Shown here in pieces: positions 43,243-51,638 of a DNA stretch of 64,000 bases. Source of the DNA: Pseudoxanthomonas composti (lineage in GTDB: Bacteria > Pseudomonadota > Gammaproteobacteria > Xanthomonadales > Xanthomonadaceae); the NCBI RefSeq assembly GCF_004122095.1, contig NZ_SAWZ01000006.1, positions 210,169 to 274,168 of the forward strand. The letters run 5' to 3'. Each line of letters starts with the position of its first letter. The stretch's first letter is position 1. Below the pieces are notes generated by a model, which did no database searches, had not been told where the DNA came from, and was given only the letters and a program-made list of their open reading frames with translations. The translations under genes were made by a program, and so were the position numbers.

Positions 43243-43587
43243 TTACTGCGTCCGCGCGCGCTTCTTGCTGAAACGCTTGCGCAGGCCGGGCAGGCTGGAG
43301 GCGCCGATCACCAGCAGGGCCAGCAGGATCTCCAGCCACGCCTGCGTCGCTTCGGCCGGGCGGCTCCAGGCCACCATGACGCCGTGGCTGAACCAGGCCA
43401 GCGCGATCACCCCGGACCAGAACCCGGCGGTGCGACGCCGCGCCAGCACGCCGAGCAACAGCAGCAGAGCGGGCAGGGTGAAGATCAGTTGCGTGGCCAG
43501 CCAGTGGCGGTCGCCGTGGAACCAGACCGCGAACAGCACCGCCAGCCCCGCCAGGGCCAGCGCCAGCAACCCTTTGGCCAGGGTCAT
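43243..43587 (-). CDS. DUF2069 inner-membrane protein
   Basis: A 114-residue protein with four predicted TM segments (LLALALAGLAVLFAVWF, LIFTLPALLLLLGVLA, SGVIALAWFSHGVMVAW, WLEILLALLVIGASSL) and a basic cytoplasmic tail (GLRKRFSKKRARTQ). The WFSHG motif in the third segment is typical of DUF2069. It begins 3 nt after the wrbA stop; the wrbA-DUF2069 pair is conserved in other gammaproteobacteria. Function unknown. Confidence 0.82.
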   Translation of the reverse strand: MTLAKGLLALALAGLAVLFAVWFHGDRHWLATQLIFTLPALLLLLGVLARRRTAGFWSGVIALAWFSHGVMVAWSRPAEATQAWLEILLALLVIGASSLPGLRKRFSKKRARTQ

Positions 43588-43590
43588 GGC

Positions 43591-44202
<612 letters not shown>

Positions 44203-44279
44203 TTAAGAGCGCGACGCCTAGTATCGGCCCTGGCGGACGCCATGTCCCCCTCGACAGCGCATCCGTTACCCTTGCGCCG

Positions 44280-45560
44280 ATGAAACCTGCGGATGCATTG
44301 AAGCGATGGAACGAGCGCCTGCGCGATCGCGCGCGGGTCGGCAGCTTCGCCCGCTTCCTGGTCAAGCGCTTTCTCGACGACCGCCTGTTCCAGGCCGCCG
44401 CGGCGCTGGCCTACACCACGATCTTCGCGCTGGTGCCGCTGACCATGGTGGTGTTCGGCGTGCTGTCCGCCTTTCCCGGCTACGAGGAATGGAGCCAGAA
44501 GCTGGGCGAGTACGTGTTCTCCAACTTCGTCCCCAGCGCGGCGGCCTCGGCCAGGCAATACCTGCTGCAGCTGTCCTCCAACCGCGCGCAGCTCACCGCG
44601 GCCGGCGTGGTGGCGCTGGTGTTCTCGCTGCTGATCACCCTCAACAGCATCGAGGCGACCTTCAACCAGATCTGGCGCGTGCCCGAGTCGCGTCCGCGGC
44701 TGGTGCGCTTCCTGGTGTACTGGACGGTGCTGACGCTGGGCGCGCTGCTGGCGGCGGCCTCCCTGGCGATCTCGGCCCGGTTCTTCGCGCTGCCGCTGTT
44801 CGAGACCGAGCAGGGCCGCGTGCTGGCCAACACCGTGCTGACCGTGGCGCCGGTGGTGATCGAGCTGTTCGCCATCACCGCGATCTACCGGGTGGTGCCG
44901 CACCGGCCGATCAAGCTGCGCTATGCCTTCGCCGGCGCCCTGATCGCCACGCTGCTGCTGGAAGTGGTCAAGTGGGCCCTGGGCCTGTACCTAGGTAACT
45001 TCAATAGCTATCAGACGCTGTACGGCCCGCTGGCGGTGGTGCCGATCCTGATGCTGTGGATCTATCTGTGCTGGGTGGCGATCCTGATCGGCGCATCGAC
45101 CGCGGCGACCAGCGCGGCGTTCCGCTACCAGCCGGCATCGATGCGGCTGCCGGTGGGTTTCGAGCTGTACGGCCTGCTGCGCATGGTCGGGCGTTTCCAC
45201 CAGGCGCGTGCGCGTGGCGAAGGGCTCAGCGACGATCGCTTGCTCAAGCTGGAGCCGATGCTGACCGACGCCCTGGTGCAGGAGTTCCTGGCCGCGCTGT
45301 GCCGGATCAAGCTGGTGCGCTGCGATGAGAACGGCGAGTGGATCCTGGCGCGCGATCTGGACACGGTGACCTTGTCCGAACTCTACGAGGCCGCGCAGCT
45401 GCGCGTGCCGGTGTCCGAGGCGCATCTGCCGTTCCAGGACGATGCGCTGGGCACCTCCGTGCGCGACGCACTCAATCGCCTGCGCATGCCGATGCGCGAC
45501 CTGCTCAAGCACAAGGTCGCCGAGATCTATCCTTCCCCCGCGGAGTTGTCCTCCCCATGA
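44280..45560 (+). CDS. YihY/BrkB-family inner-membrane protein with C-terminal extension
   Basis: A 426-residue protein. The first ~290 residues are the YihY (UPF0761) membrane domain with about six TM segments (FQAAAALAYTTIFALVPL, LTAAGVVALVFSLLITL, a central SLAISARFF segment, VLTVAPVVIELFAI, FAGALIATLLLEVV, VVPILMLWIYLCW). The remaining ~130 residues are soluble, with a winged-helix-like look (LVQEFLAALCRIKLVRCDENGEWILARDLD). Sometimes misnamed ribonuclease BN. Its stop codon overlaps the ATG of the tlpA-like gene (ATGA). Function unknown. Confidence 0.85.
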   Translation: MKPADALKRWNERLRDRARVGSFARFLVKRFLDDRLFQAAAALAYTTIFALVPLTMVVFGVLSAFPGYEEWSQKLGEYVFSNFVPSAAASARQYLLQLSSNRAQLTAAGVVALVFSLLITLNSIEATFNQIWRVPESRPRLVRFLVYWTVLTLGALLAAASLAISARFFALPLFETEQGRVLANTVLTVAPVVIELFAITAIYRVVPHRPIKLRYAFAGALIATLLLEVVKWALGLYLGNFNSYQTLYGPLAVVPILMLWIYLCWVAILIGASTAATSAAFRYQPASMRLPVGFELYGLLRMVGRFHQARARGEGLSDDRLLKLEPMLTDALVQEFLAALCRIKLVRCDENGEWILARDLDTVTLSELYEAAQLRVPVSEAHLPFQDDALGTSVRDALNRLRMPMRDLLKHKVAEIYPSPAELSSP

Positions 45561-46165
45561 AGCCTCTCGTGTTGTCCCTGGCCGTGTTGACGGCGCTGAC
45601 CCTGTCCGCCTGCGACAAGCCGCAGGTCGCCGCGCCGGCGGCCGCAGACGCACCTGCCAAGCAAGATGCCGCGCCTGCCGCCGCCTCTGCCCGGGCCCAG
45701 CCCACGCCGCCGGCGCAGGAGCCTGCCGCGACCACCAAGGAGTTTCCGACCCTGCAAGTCACCACGGTCGATGGCCAGCCTTACGAGCTGGCCCAGCAGC
45801 GGGGGCACTGGGTGGTGGTGAACTTCTGGGCGACCTGGTGCAAGCCCTGTCTGAAGGAAATGCCCGAGCTGTCGGCCATGGCCAAGTCCGACAAGGACAC
45901 GGTGCGCATCATCGGCCTGGCCTACGACGACATCGAGGACGCGGACCTGAAGGCCTTCGTGGACAAGAATCCGGTGGACTATCCGCTGGCCAAGGTGGAC
46001 GTCTACAACCCGCCAGCGGACTTCGAGACCCCGCGCGGACTGCCGATGACCTACCTGATCGCACCGGACGGCCGGGTTGCCAAGCGTTTCCTGGGTCCGG
46101 TGACGCCGGCGCAGATCCGTGAGGCGATCACGGCGGCGCCCGCCGCAGGCAAGCAGCCGGCCTAG
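45557..46165 (+). CDS. TlpA/ResA-like thioredoxin lipoprotein
   Basis: A 202-residue protein with lipobox LSAC (Cys19), an Ala/Pro-rich linker (about 20-60), and a thioredoxin fold with redox-active CKPC (Cys95, Cys98) in VVVNFWATWCKPC and the cis-Pro region GLPMTYLIAPDGRV. It would act as a periplasmic membrane-anchored thiol reductase, as in cytochrome c maturation or envelope repair. ATG overlaps the stop of the membrane-protein gene upstream, so the two are translationally coupled. Confidence 0.9.
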   Translation: MKPLVLSLAVLTALTLSACDKPQVAAPAAADAPAKQDAAPAAASARAQPTPPAQEPAATTKEFPTLQVTTVDGQPYELAQQRGHWVVVNFWATWCKPCLKEMPELSAMAKSDKDTVRIIGLAYDDIEDADLKAFVDKNPVDYPLAKVDVYNPPADFETPRGLPMTYLIAPDGRVAKRFLGPVTPAQIREAITAAPAAGKQPA

Positions 46166-46216
46166 GCGTGCACGCCGCGGCGCAAGGCCGGCATTGGCAT
46201 GCCGGCCGCGTAGCGC

Positions 46217-47269
46217 TCAGGAACTGGCGTTTTCCAGATTGACCAGCGCTGCCTGCTCGGCAGGCTCGGGCATCGGGCCGATGGCCTGGGACAGACGCTC
46301 GCCGAAGGCACGGTCGTTGTCGAGGAAGAACGCCCGGGCCGCTTGCCCCAGGGCGAGCTGCTGGGCCAGCGGCAGCGCAAGTGCGCGTTCAACGGCCATC
46401 TCGATCGCCTCCACGCTCACCGTATAGCGGGTGCCGAGTGCCATCGGGCGCGCGTCCTGCGGGGCGATCAGGATGCCGCGGCTGCTGTCCACCAGCTCGT
46501 TCATCGGCTCGCCATCGGTGGCCAGCACCACCGCGCCCACGCTCATGGCTTCGATCAGGGAATGGCCGAAGCCTTCGGCCTCGGACGGACACAGGTGGAA
46601 GCGGTGCCGGTTCTGCAGGACCCGCAACGCGGCATTGGAGACGCGCGCGCTGCGGTAGTCGATGTTGCGGACCTGCCTGACCCAGGCCGGCGGCGGCCGC
46701 CAGCGCAGCACGGTCAGGATGGGCCAGTGCGGATTGCGGCGCCAGGCATCGAGCACCGCGTCGGTGCCCTTGGCGGTGCTGCGCCCGACCACGTGCAGGA
46801 ACCCGTCCTGGCGCGGCACCGAGGCATCCATGCGGTCATCGCCGGTGAAGCCGATGTAGCGGGTACGCAGGCCCAGGCCATCGAAGATGCGCTCGGCCTG
46901 GCGCGTCTTGCACAGGATGGCATCGAACCGCCCCAACAGCGGGCGCCAGTGCGGATGCAGCCATTCCGGGTTGGGGATGAGCACGTTGCGCTCGGCCAGC
47001 GGCAGGCAGCGCGGATAGATGCGCTCGAGGAAGACCTGGGTGCCGACTGGCCCGCGCCAGCGGCAGTCGGCCTGCAGGCGCGTCTCGCGCAGCCGGTTGA
47101 CCAGCTTGCTGCCACGGTAGCGCACCGATTCGGGCTGCCGCCCGTGCTCGCGCAGGCGGGCGATCACCAGCTCCAGATCGCGCAGCAGCCCGGCGCCGTT
47201 GTCGCGCGTGATCACGCGAACGCGAGGGTTGGACGGAGGCGGGTCGGAAGCGCTGGCGCCGGGTGGCAT
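46217..47269 (-). CDS. Glycosyltransferase (GT4-like, GT-B fold)
   Basis: About 350 residues. The C-terminal half has the GT-B donor-binding pattern: LHVVGRSTAKGTDAVLDAW (phosphate loop), RHRFHLCPSEAEGFGHSLIE and AMSVGAVVLATDGEPMNELV with the E-x7-E arrangement of retaining GT4 enzymes. The N-terminal half is unusual but contains IPNPEWLHPHW. The start is uncertain: ATG 47269 lacks a clear ribosome site and the frame stays open to 47356. No signal peptide. It sits alone, so acceptor and donor are unknown. Confidence 0.75.
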   Translation of the reverse strand: MPPGASASDPPPSNPRVRVITRDNGAGLLRDLELVIARLREHGRQPESVRYRGSKLVNRLRETRLQADCRWRGPVGTQVFLERIYPRCLPLAERNVLIPNPEWLHPHWRPLLGRFDAILCKTRQAERIFDGLGLRTRYIGFTGDDRMDASVPRQDGFLHVVGRSTAKGTDAVLDAWRRNPHWPILTVLRWRPPPAWVRQVRNIDYRSARVSNAALRVLQNRHRFHLCPSEAEGFGHSLIEAMSVGAVVLATDGEPMNELVDSSRGILIAPQDARPMALGTRYTVSVEAIEMAVERALALPLAQQLALGQAARAFFLDNDRAFGERLSQAIGPMPEPAEQAALVNLENASS

Positions 47270-47395
47270 GCGGGGGGCACGGTGTACGTGGGACAAGGCC
47301 GACACCGACGTGCCTGCCCGCTGCCAGTATCCCATGTCCCATGTGCGACAGCCCACAGATTCGCGCCGGCGCGTCCTGGGCAGCAGGAAGTGTTC

Positions 47396-47914
47396 CTACT
47401 CGCGCAGGCGTGGTCGCAGCGTGGCCAGGTTGCAGGGGCGGGTCCGCGCATCGAGCTGGGCCGAGATGATCTTCTCCCAGGCCGTGCGGCAGGCCGAGGT
47501 CGAGCCCGGCAGGCAGAACACGAAGGTCTGGTTGGCCAGCCCGGCGAAGGCCCGCGACTGCAGCGAGGACGTGCCGATCTCCTCCACGCTGATCGCGCGG
47601 AACAGCTCGCCGAAGCCGGGCATCTGCTTGTCCAGCAGCGGCAGCAGCGCCTCGGGCGTGGCATCGCGACCGGTGAAGCCGGTACCGCCGGTAACCAGGA
47701 TGCCGTCCACCTCCTCGTCGGCGATCCAGGCCGAGACGATGGCGCGCATCCGGTAGATGTCGTCCTTCACGATCGCGCGGTCGTGCAGCTGGTGTCCGGC
47801 CCCGGTGGCGGCCTGGATCAGGTAATCGCCGGAGGCGTCGTTGGCCAGGGTGCGGCTGTCCGAGACGGTCAGGACGCACAGGCGCAGGGGAATCAGGGTG
47901 TCGTGTGATGTCAT
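47396..47914 (-). CDS. moaB: Molybdenum cofactor biosynthesis protein MoaB (MogA/MoaB family)
   Basis: A 172-residue MoaB-type molybdopterin adenylyltransferase-fold protein: LRLCVLTVSDSRTLANDASG at the N-terminus, DGILVTGGTGFTGRDATPEAL (the conserved GGTG-x3-RD loop), and FCLPGSTSACRTAWEKII. Length and spacing match MoaB. No other molybdenum cofactor genes are nearby. Confidence 0.93.
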   Translation of the reverse strand: MTSHDTLIPLRLCVLTVSDSRTLANDASGDYLIQAATGAGHQLHDRAIVKDDIYRMRAIVSAWIADEEVDGILVTGGTGFTGRDATPEALLPLLDKQMPGFGELFRAISVEEIGTSSLQSRAFAGLANQTFVFCLPGSTSACRTAWEKIISAQLDARTRPCNLATLRPRLRE

Positions 47915-47977
47915 CGGCCCAGCCTACGTCCCGGCTGCCGGGGCTTCAACGCGTTGAACAGCCCGTTCCAGACGACA

Positions 47978-48009
47978 ACACGCCGGTGCCCGTGTGGGCA
48001 CCGGCGTGT
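47978..48009 (-). terminator. Strong hairpin after the low-complexity secreted protein gene
   Basis: A perfect 14-bp stem ACACGCCGGTGCCC (47978-47991) / GGGCACCGGCGTGT (47996-48009) with a 4-nt loop, 16 nt after the minus-strand stop at 48026. The downstream T content is low (TGTTGTCGTC), so termination may be partial or Rho-assisted. Confidence 0.65.
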
Positions 48010-48025
48010 CTGGCATCGTTGAAGC

Positions 48026-48925
48026 TTACGGCTGGGGATTGCCGTTGGTGCTGGCCGAGCCGCTGGCAGCGCCATTGGCCGAGCCGCCGACCGAGGCATT
48101 GACCCCGTTGCGCGAGGCGCTGCCGCTGGCATTGCCGTTCGCGTTGCCGCTGGCATTGCCGCTGGCGGCGCTGTCCTCGACCACTCCGCTCAGGGCGCCC
48201 TGGCCATTGGCCTGGCCCGAGCCCTGCGCACTGCCGTCGACGGCGGCGCGATCGCCGGCCTGCGAGGCGGCGCTGCTGGCGCCCTCCACCGCGGACTGGA
48301 CACCGCCACGGGCGCGCGTGGAGGCCGTCTGCACGCCATCGCGCACGCGACCGGCGGTGTTGCGGGCGCCCTGGGCGGCCTGGCCAGCCCCGGCGCGGGC
48401 CGACTCGGCGGTCTGGCTGGTCACTTCGCGGCCCGCGCTGGTCACGCCGGTCGTGTCCAGGCTGGCCGACCCGGCGGCGTCGCCGGCGCCGCTCAACGCA
48501 CCGCTCAGATCGCCGTTGGAGGCATTGCCGGCGGCGTTGCCGGTGCCGCTGGCATTGCCGGTCACCGACGCGGCGGTCGTGGCTGCCTGGCCCAGCGTCT
48601 GCGCCTGGCGTGCGCTCGAATCGGCCTGTCCACGCACCGAAGCTGCGGTGTCCGTGGCCTGGCTGCGGGCGCGCTGCGCGGCGCGCTCGGCGCGGCTGCG
48701 GGTCTGGTTCAGGCGCTCGCCGGCCATGCCGCGGGTGTTGTCGATGGTCGAACCGATACCGCCCACGGACGGGCCGACGCCGCCGATCTGGCCACCCAGG
48801 TTGCCGGCACCGCCGACTGCGCCGCCGACCTGGCCACCCAGGCCGCCCAGGACCTGGGCCGATGCTGCGGTGGAGGCGAGGGCGATGACGGCGGCAGTGG
48901 CCCAGGTCAGAGTGTTGTGACGCAT
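48026..48925 (-). CDS. Secreted Ala/Gly/Ser-rich low-complexity protein
   Basis: A 299-residue protein with a signal peptide cleaved after ASA (about residue 23). The mature protein is almost entirely Ala, Gly, Ser, Asn, Thr, Gln and Arg: first Gly-Gly-rich (LGGLGGQVGGAVGGAGNLGG), then a charged amphipathic part with 11-residue-like periodicity (RSRAERAAQRARSQATDTAA), then GNASGNANGNASGSAS repeats. No cysteines. It resembles LEA-like or apolipophorin-like disordered/helical proteins. It is followed by a strong hairpin and neighbours the S8 protease/ECF sigma locus. Function unknown. Confidence 0.72.
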   Translation of the reverse strand: MRHNTLTWATAAVIALASTAASAQVLGGLGGQVGGAVGGAGNLGGQIGGVGPSVGGIGSTIDNTRGMAGERLNQTRSRAERAAQRARSQATDTAASVRGQADSSARQAQTLGQAATTAASVTGNASGTGNAAGNASNGDLSGALSGAGDAAGSASLDTTGVTSAGREVTSQTAESARAGAGQAAQGARNTAGRVRDGVQTASTRARGGVQSAVEGASSAASQAGDRAAVDGSAQGSGQANGQGALSGVVEDSAASGNASGNANGNASGSASRNGVNASVGGSANGAASGSASTNGNPQP

Positions 48926-48961
48926 GGTGATCTCCTCATTGGCGCGGACAATCCGCTGCCT

Positions 48962-50281
48962 TCAAGGAGCACTACGAACCTGGCTCCGCGCTTCTTCCAT
49001 GCCGCCAGAAGATGTTGCCGCCCGTTCATCTTCAAGGCCAGGCACCAGGCCGCGGCCGTACACCGGGTCGGGGCCGGGTTTGCCCAGGTCGCGGGCCTGC
49101 GCGGCCAGGGCGCCGAGCAGTGCGTCGGCGTCGGCATTGGGCTGCGCCGCCAGCAGTTGCGCGGCCAGTGCCGCAACGCGCGGGGCGGCGAAGGAGGTGC
49201 CACGTACCCGTTGGAACTTGCCACCGGGTGTGGCCGCCTGCAGCTGTGCGCCGACTGCGGCCAGATCGACCTGCTCGCCGCGTCCGGCCTCGGGCAGGAC
49301 GCGATCGCGCGGATCAACCGCAGTCACGCCGATCACCTGCGGATAGGCCGAAGGAAACAAGGGCGCGGCGGCCGGCCCATCGTTGCCCACGGCGGCCACC
49401 AGCACCATGCCGCGCGCGATGGCCGCGGCCACTGCGCGCTTGAGCACCGCGTTGTCCGGCCCGACCAGGCTGAGGTTGACCACCCGCACCTGCTGCTGGG
49501 CCAGCCAGGCTAGCCCCTGTGCCACGCCTAGCGCATTGCCGCCGGTGGGCGCGCCGCAGTAGACGTCCGCGGCGAACAACTGCACGCCTGGCTGCGCCTG
49601 CCTGCCATCGCCGACCAGCAGCGAGGCCACCGCCGTGCCATGGACATCCGGATGCAATTGCCCATCGCAGCCCCAGCGCTGCAGCTGCGCACCGCGTAGC
49701 GCCGGATGCGCGGCATCCACGCCGCTGTCGATCAGCCCCACGCGCCAGGGCGAACCCGAAGCCGCGGTGCCGGACGTACCGCTGCCCACACTGCCTGTGG
49801 TCAAGCCACCGCTGCCGGAATAGAGATGGTCGTAGTCGTAGCTGCCTGCCGGATCGAGCTTGCGCAGCGTCTGGATCGCCTGCCGCGTGGACTGGCCGGC
49901 CGGCGCGCGCAGCGGCACGATTTCCAGGCCCAGCGATTCCAGTCGGCGTGGAGCCTGGTCGGTGAAGCCTGCGGCGCGCGCGCGCGCCAGTCCTTCCGCC
50001 GTGGGCGCCAGGGCCAAGACCTGGCCACGCACGACCAGGTTGTCGTAGCTGTCGGTGTCCAGCACGTCTCGGTGACGACGCAACAGCTGCCGCTGCTGCA
50101 ACTGGCGGGCCTGGCTCAGGGCACGATCGAGCGAAGCGGTGGTCCGGTCCAGCAGCGGATCGACCGCGCGCGACACGCCCTGGGTCAACGGTGCGGTGGC
50201 CTGCTGCAGCGGCTGCAGCTGGGCAGAGGCCGCCGGGGCCAGCCCAAGCCATGCCGCAAGCGCGAGCGCCTGCGCTAGCAT
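48962..50281 (-). CDS. S8 family serine peptidase, exported, divergent to an ECF sigma gene
   Basis: A 439-residue exported subtilisin-like protease. ATG at 50281 has GGAG 7 nt upstream and gives a compact signal peptide (MLAQALALAAWLGLAPAASA); an ATG at 50332 has no ribosome site. A long N-terminal region (about 21-175) precedes the catalytic domain with Asp185 (GLIDSGVD), His214 (DVHGTAVAS) and Ser363 (GTSFAAPRVA); oxyanion Asn in VGNDG. No C-terminal PPC domain. Divergent from the sigma/anti-sigma pair across an 85-nt control region, suggesting shared regulation. Short catalytic domain compared with the protease at 40377. Confidence 0.88.
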   Translation of the reverse strand: MLAQALALAAWLGLAPAASAQLQPLQQATAPLTQGVSRAVDPLLDRTTASLDRALSQARQLQQRQLLRRHRDVLDTDSYDNLVVRGQVLALAPTAEGLARARAAGFTDQAPRRLESLGLEIVPLRAPAGQSTRQAIQTLRKLDPAGSYDYDHLYSGSGGLTTGSVGSGTSGTAASGSPWRVGLIDSGVDAAHPALRGAQLQRWGCDGQLHPDVHGTAVASLLVGDGRQAQPGVQLFAADVYCGAPTGGNALGVAQGLAWLAQQQVRVVNLSLVGPDNAVLKRAVAAAIARGMVLVAAVGNDGPAAAPLFPSAYPQVIGVTAVDPRDRVLPEAGRGEQVDLAAVGAQLQAATPGGKFQRVRGTSFAAPRVAALAAQLLAAQPNADADALLGALAAQARDLGKPGPDPVYGRGLVPGLEDERAATSSGGMEEARSQVRSAP

Positions 50282-50332
50282 CGCCACGCTCCGGGTCCGT
50301 CGTGTCGATGTAAAAAAAGTCACGCGCGCCAT

Positions 50333-50360
50333 GGAAGCAATCTCGCTTCCCGAACGTATA
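50333..50360 (+). promoter_or_regulatory. Putative ECF-type promoter of the sigma/anti-sigma pair, with a GGAAGC palindrome
   Basis: GGAAGC (50333-50338), 16 nt, CGTATA (50355-50360): the form of ECF-sigma autoregulated promoters (GGAAC-like -35, CGT-containing -10). The -35 is half of a perfect inverted repeat GGAAGC-N6-GCTTCC (50333-50350), which also presents a GGAAGC on the other strand toward the protease gene. The -10 ends 6 nt before the ATG at 50367, so the sigma mRNA could be leaderless. Confidence 0.45.
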
Positions 50361-50366
50361 CCACTC

Positions 50367-50879
50367 ATGAAGCACGATGCGGTGACTCCTTCGTTCCGTC
50401 AGGCGCTGTGCGAGCGGCTACCCAAGTTGCGGCGCTACGCGTGCAATCTGGCGGGCACGCCGCACGACGCCGACGACCTGCTGCAGGTCGCCGCCGAGCG
50501 CGCGCTGGCCCGTGCCGCGCAGTGGGATCCGGACCAGCCGCTGGATCCCTGGCTGTACCGCATCGTGCGCAATGCCTGGATCGACGAGGTGCGCGCGCGC
50601 CGTCGGGGGCAGGCACTGTTCGCCGATGCGGAGCTGGGCGAACAGGTGGGCGTGGCCAGCGTCGAGTCGCATGCGGTGCGGCTGTCGGTGGAGGCGGCGA
50701 TGGCGCGGCTGCCGGAAGAACAGCGCAGTGCCATCGCGCTGGTGCTGGTGGAAGGCCTGGCCTACCGGGAGGCCGCGCAGGCGCTGGAGATCCCGGTCGG
50801 CACCCTCACCAGCCGGCTGGCGCGCGGGCGCGAAGCGTTGCAGGCCCTGCTGGGCGACGAATCTGGAGAAGTGCAATGA
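50367..50879 (+). CDS. ECF RNA polymerase sigma factor
   Basis: A 170-residue ECF sigma factor. Region 2: LPKLRRYACNLAGTPHDADD, LLQVAAERALARA, PWLYRIVRNAWIDEVRARRR; region 4: ARLPEEQRSAIALVLVEGLAYREAAQ, LEIPVGTLTSRLARGREALQ. The ATG at 50367 has no Shine-Dalgarno; an in-frame ATG at 50331 would overlap the putative -35. The stop overlaps the ATG of the anti-sigma gene. Divergent from an exported S8 protease that could be its target. Confidence 0.9.
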   Translation: MKHDAVTPSFRQALCERLPKLRRYACNLAGTPHDADDLLQVAAERALARAAQWDPDQPLDPWLYRIVRNAWIDEVRARRRGQALFADAELGEQVGVASVESHAVRLSVEAAMARLPEEQRSAIALVLVEGLAYREAAQALEIPVGTLTSRLARGREALQALLGDESGEVQ

Positions 50880-51634
50880 ACATCGACGACGCCACCTTGA
50901 TGGCTTACCTGGACGGCGAACTGGACGCCGAAGGCGTGGCGCAGGTCGAAGCGGCCAAGGCGCGAGACCCGCAGCTGGCCGCAAGCATCGCCCGGCAGCA
51001 GCGGCAGGACGCGCGGCTGCGGACCTCGCATGCCGCCGCTGCCGAGGCGCCCATCCCCGACGCCTTGATGCAGCTGGTGCTGGGGCATGCGGCGCCCGCG
51101 CCCGAGCCAGACACAGCTGCCAGCGGGGAAGCGGCAACACCGGGCAACGTCGTCGCCCTGCGGCCGCGCAAGCGCGCGCGCGTGGTGTGGTCGCACCTGG
51201 GCGCCTTGGCGGCGGGCATCGTACTGGCGGTGATCGCCCTGCCGATGCTGCGAGACGCGCAAGGCGGGGCGGACTGGGAGCAGGGCGCCGATGGCTTGCG
51301 CGCCAGTGGCGCCCTGGCCCAGGCGCTGGATCGTCAACTGGCTTCGGAAACCTCGGGCAAAGTGCGTATCGCCTTGAGCTTCCGCAACCAGGCCGGCCAG
51401 TACTGCCGCACCTTCCGTGTGGATGCGGCCAGCACCGCGGGCCTGGCCTGCCGCGACGGGCAGGGCTGGTCGCTGCCGGTGCTGGCCAGCCAGGCCCAGG
51501 CGTCCTCCGGCGAACTGCGTCAGGCCGCCACGCCGCTGCCAGCGGTGGTACTGGATGCGGTGGATGCCAGCATCGCCGGAGATGCCCTGGACGCACAGGA
51601 CGAGCAGGCCGCGCGCCAGGCGGGCTGGCGCTAG
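50876..51634 (+). CDS. Anti-sigma factor (membrane-bound)
   Basis: A 252-residue protein: N-terminal cytoplasmic part with the anti-sigma start DDATLMAYLDGELDAEGVAQVE (no Cys/His zinc motif, unlike ZAS domains), a basic stretch (RPRKRARVVW), one TM segment (LGALAAGIVLAVIALPML, about residues 102-119), and a periplasmic domain of about 130 residues with cysteines in QYCRTFRV and LACRDG. GGAGAAGTGCA precedes the ATG, which overlaps the sigma stop. It should hold the sigma factor at the membrane until an envelope signal triggers release. Confidence 0.87.
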   Translation: MNIDDATLMAYLDGELDAEGVAQVEAAKARDPQLAASIARQQRQDARLRTSHAAAAEAPIPDALMQLVLGHAAPAPEPDTAASGEAATPGNVVALRPRKRARVVWSHLGALAAGIVLAVIALPMLRDAQGGADWEQGADGLRASGALAQALDRQLASETSGKVRIALSFRNQAGQYCRTFRVDAASTAGLACRDGQGWSLPVLASQAQASSGELRQAATPLPAVVLDAVDASIAGDALDAQDEQAARQAGWR

Positions 51635-51638
51635 CAAG

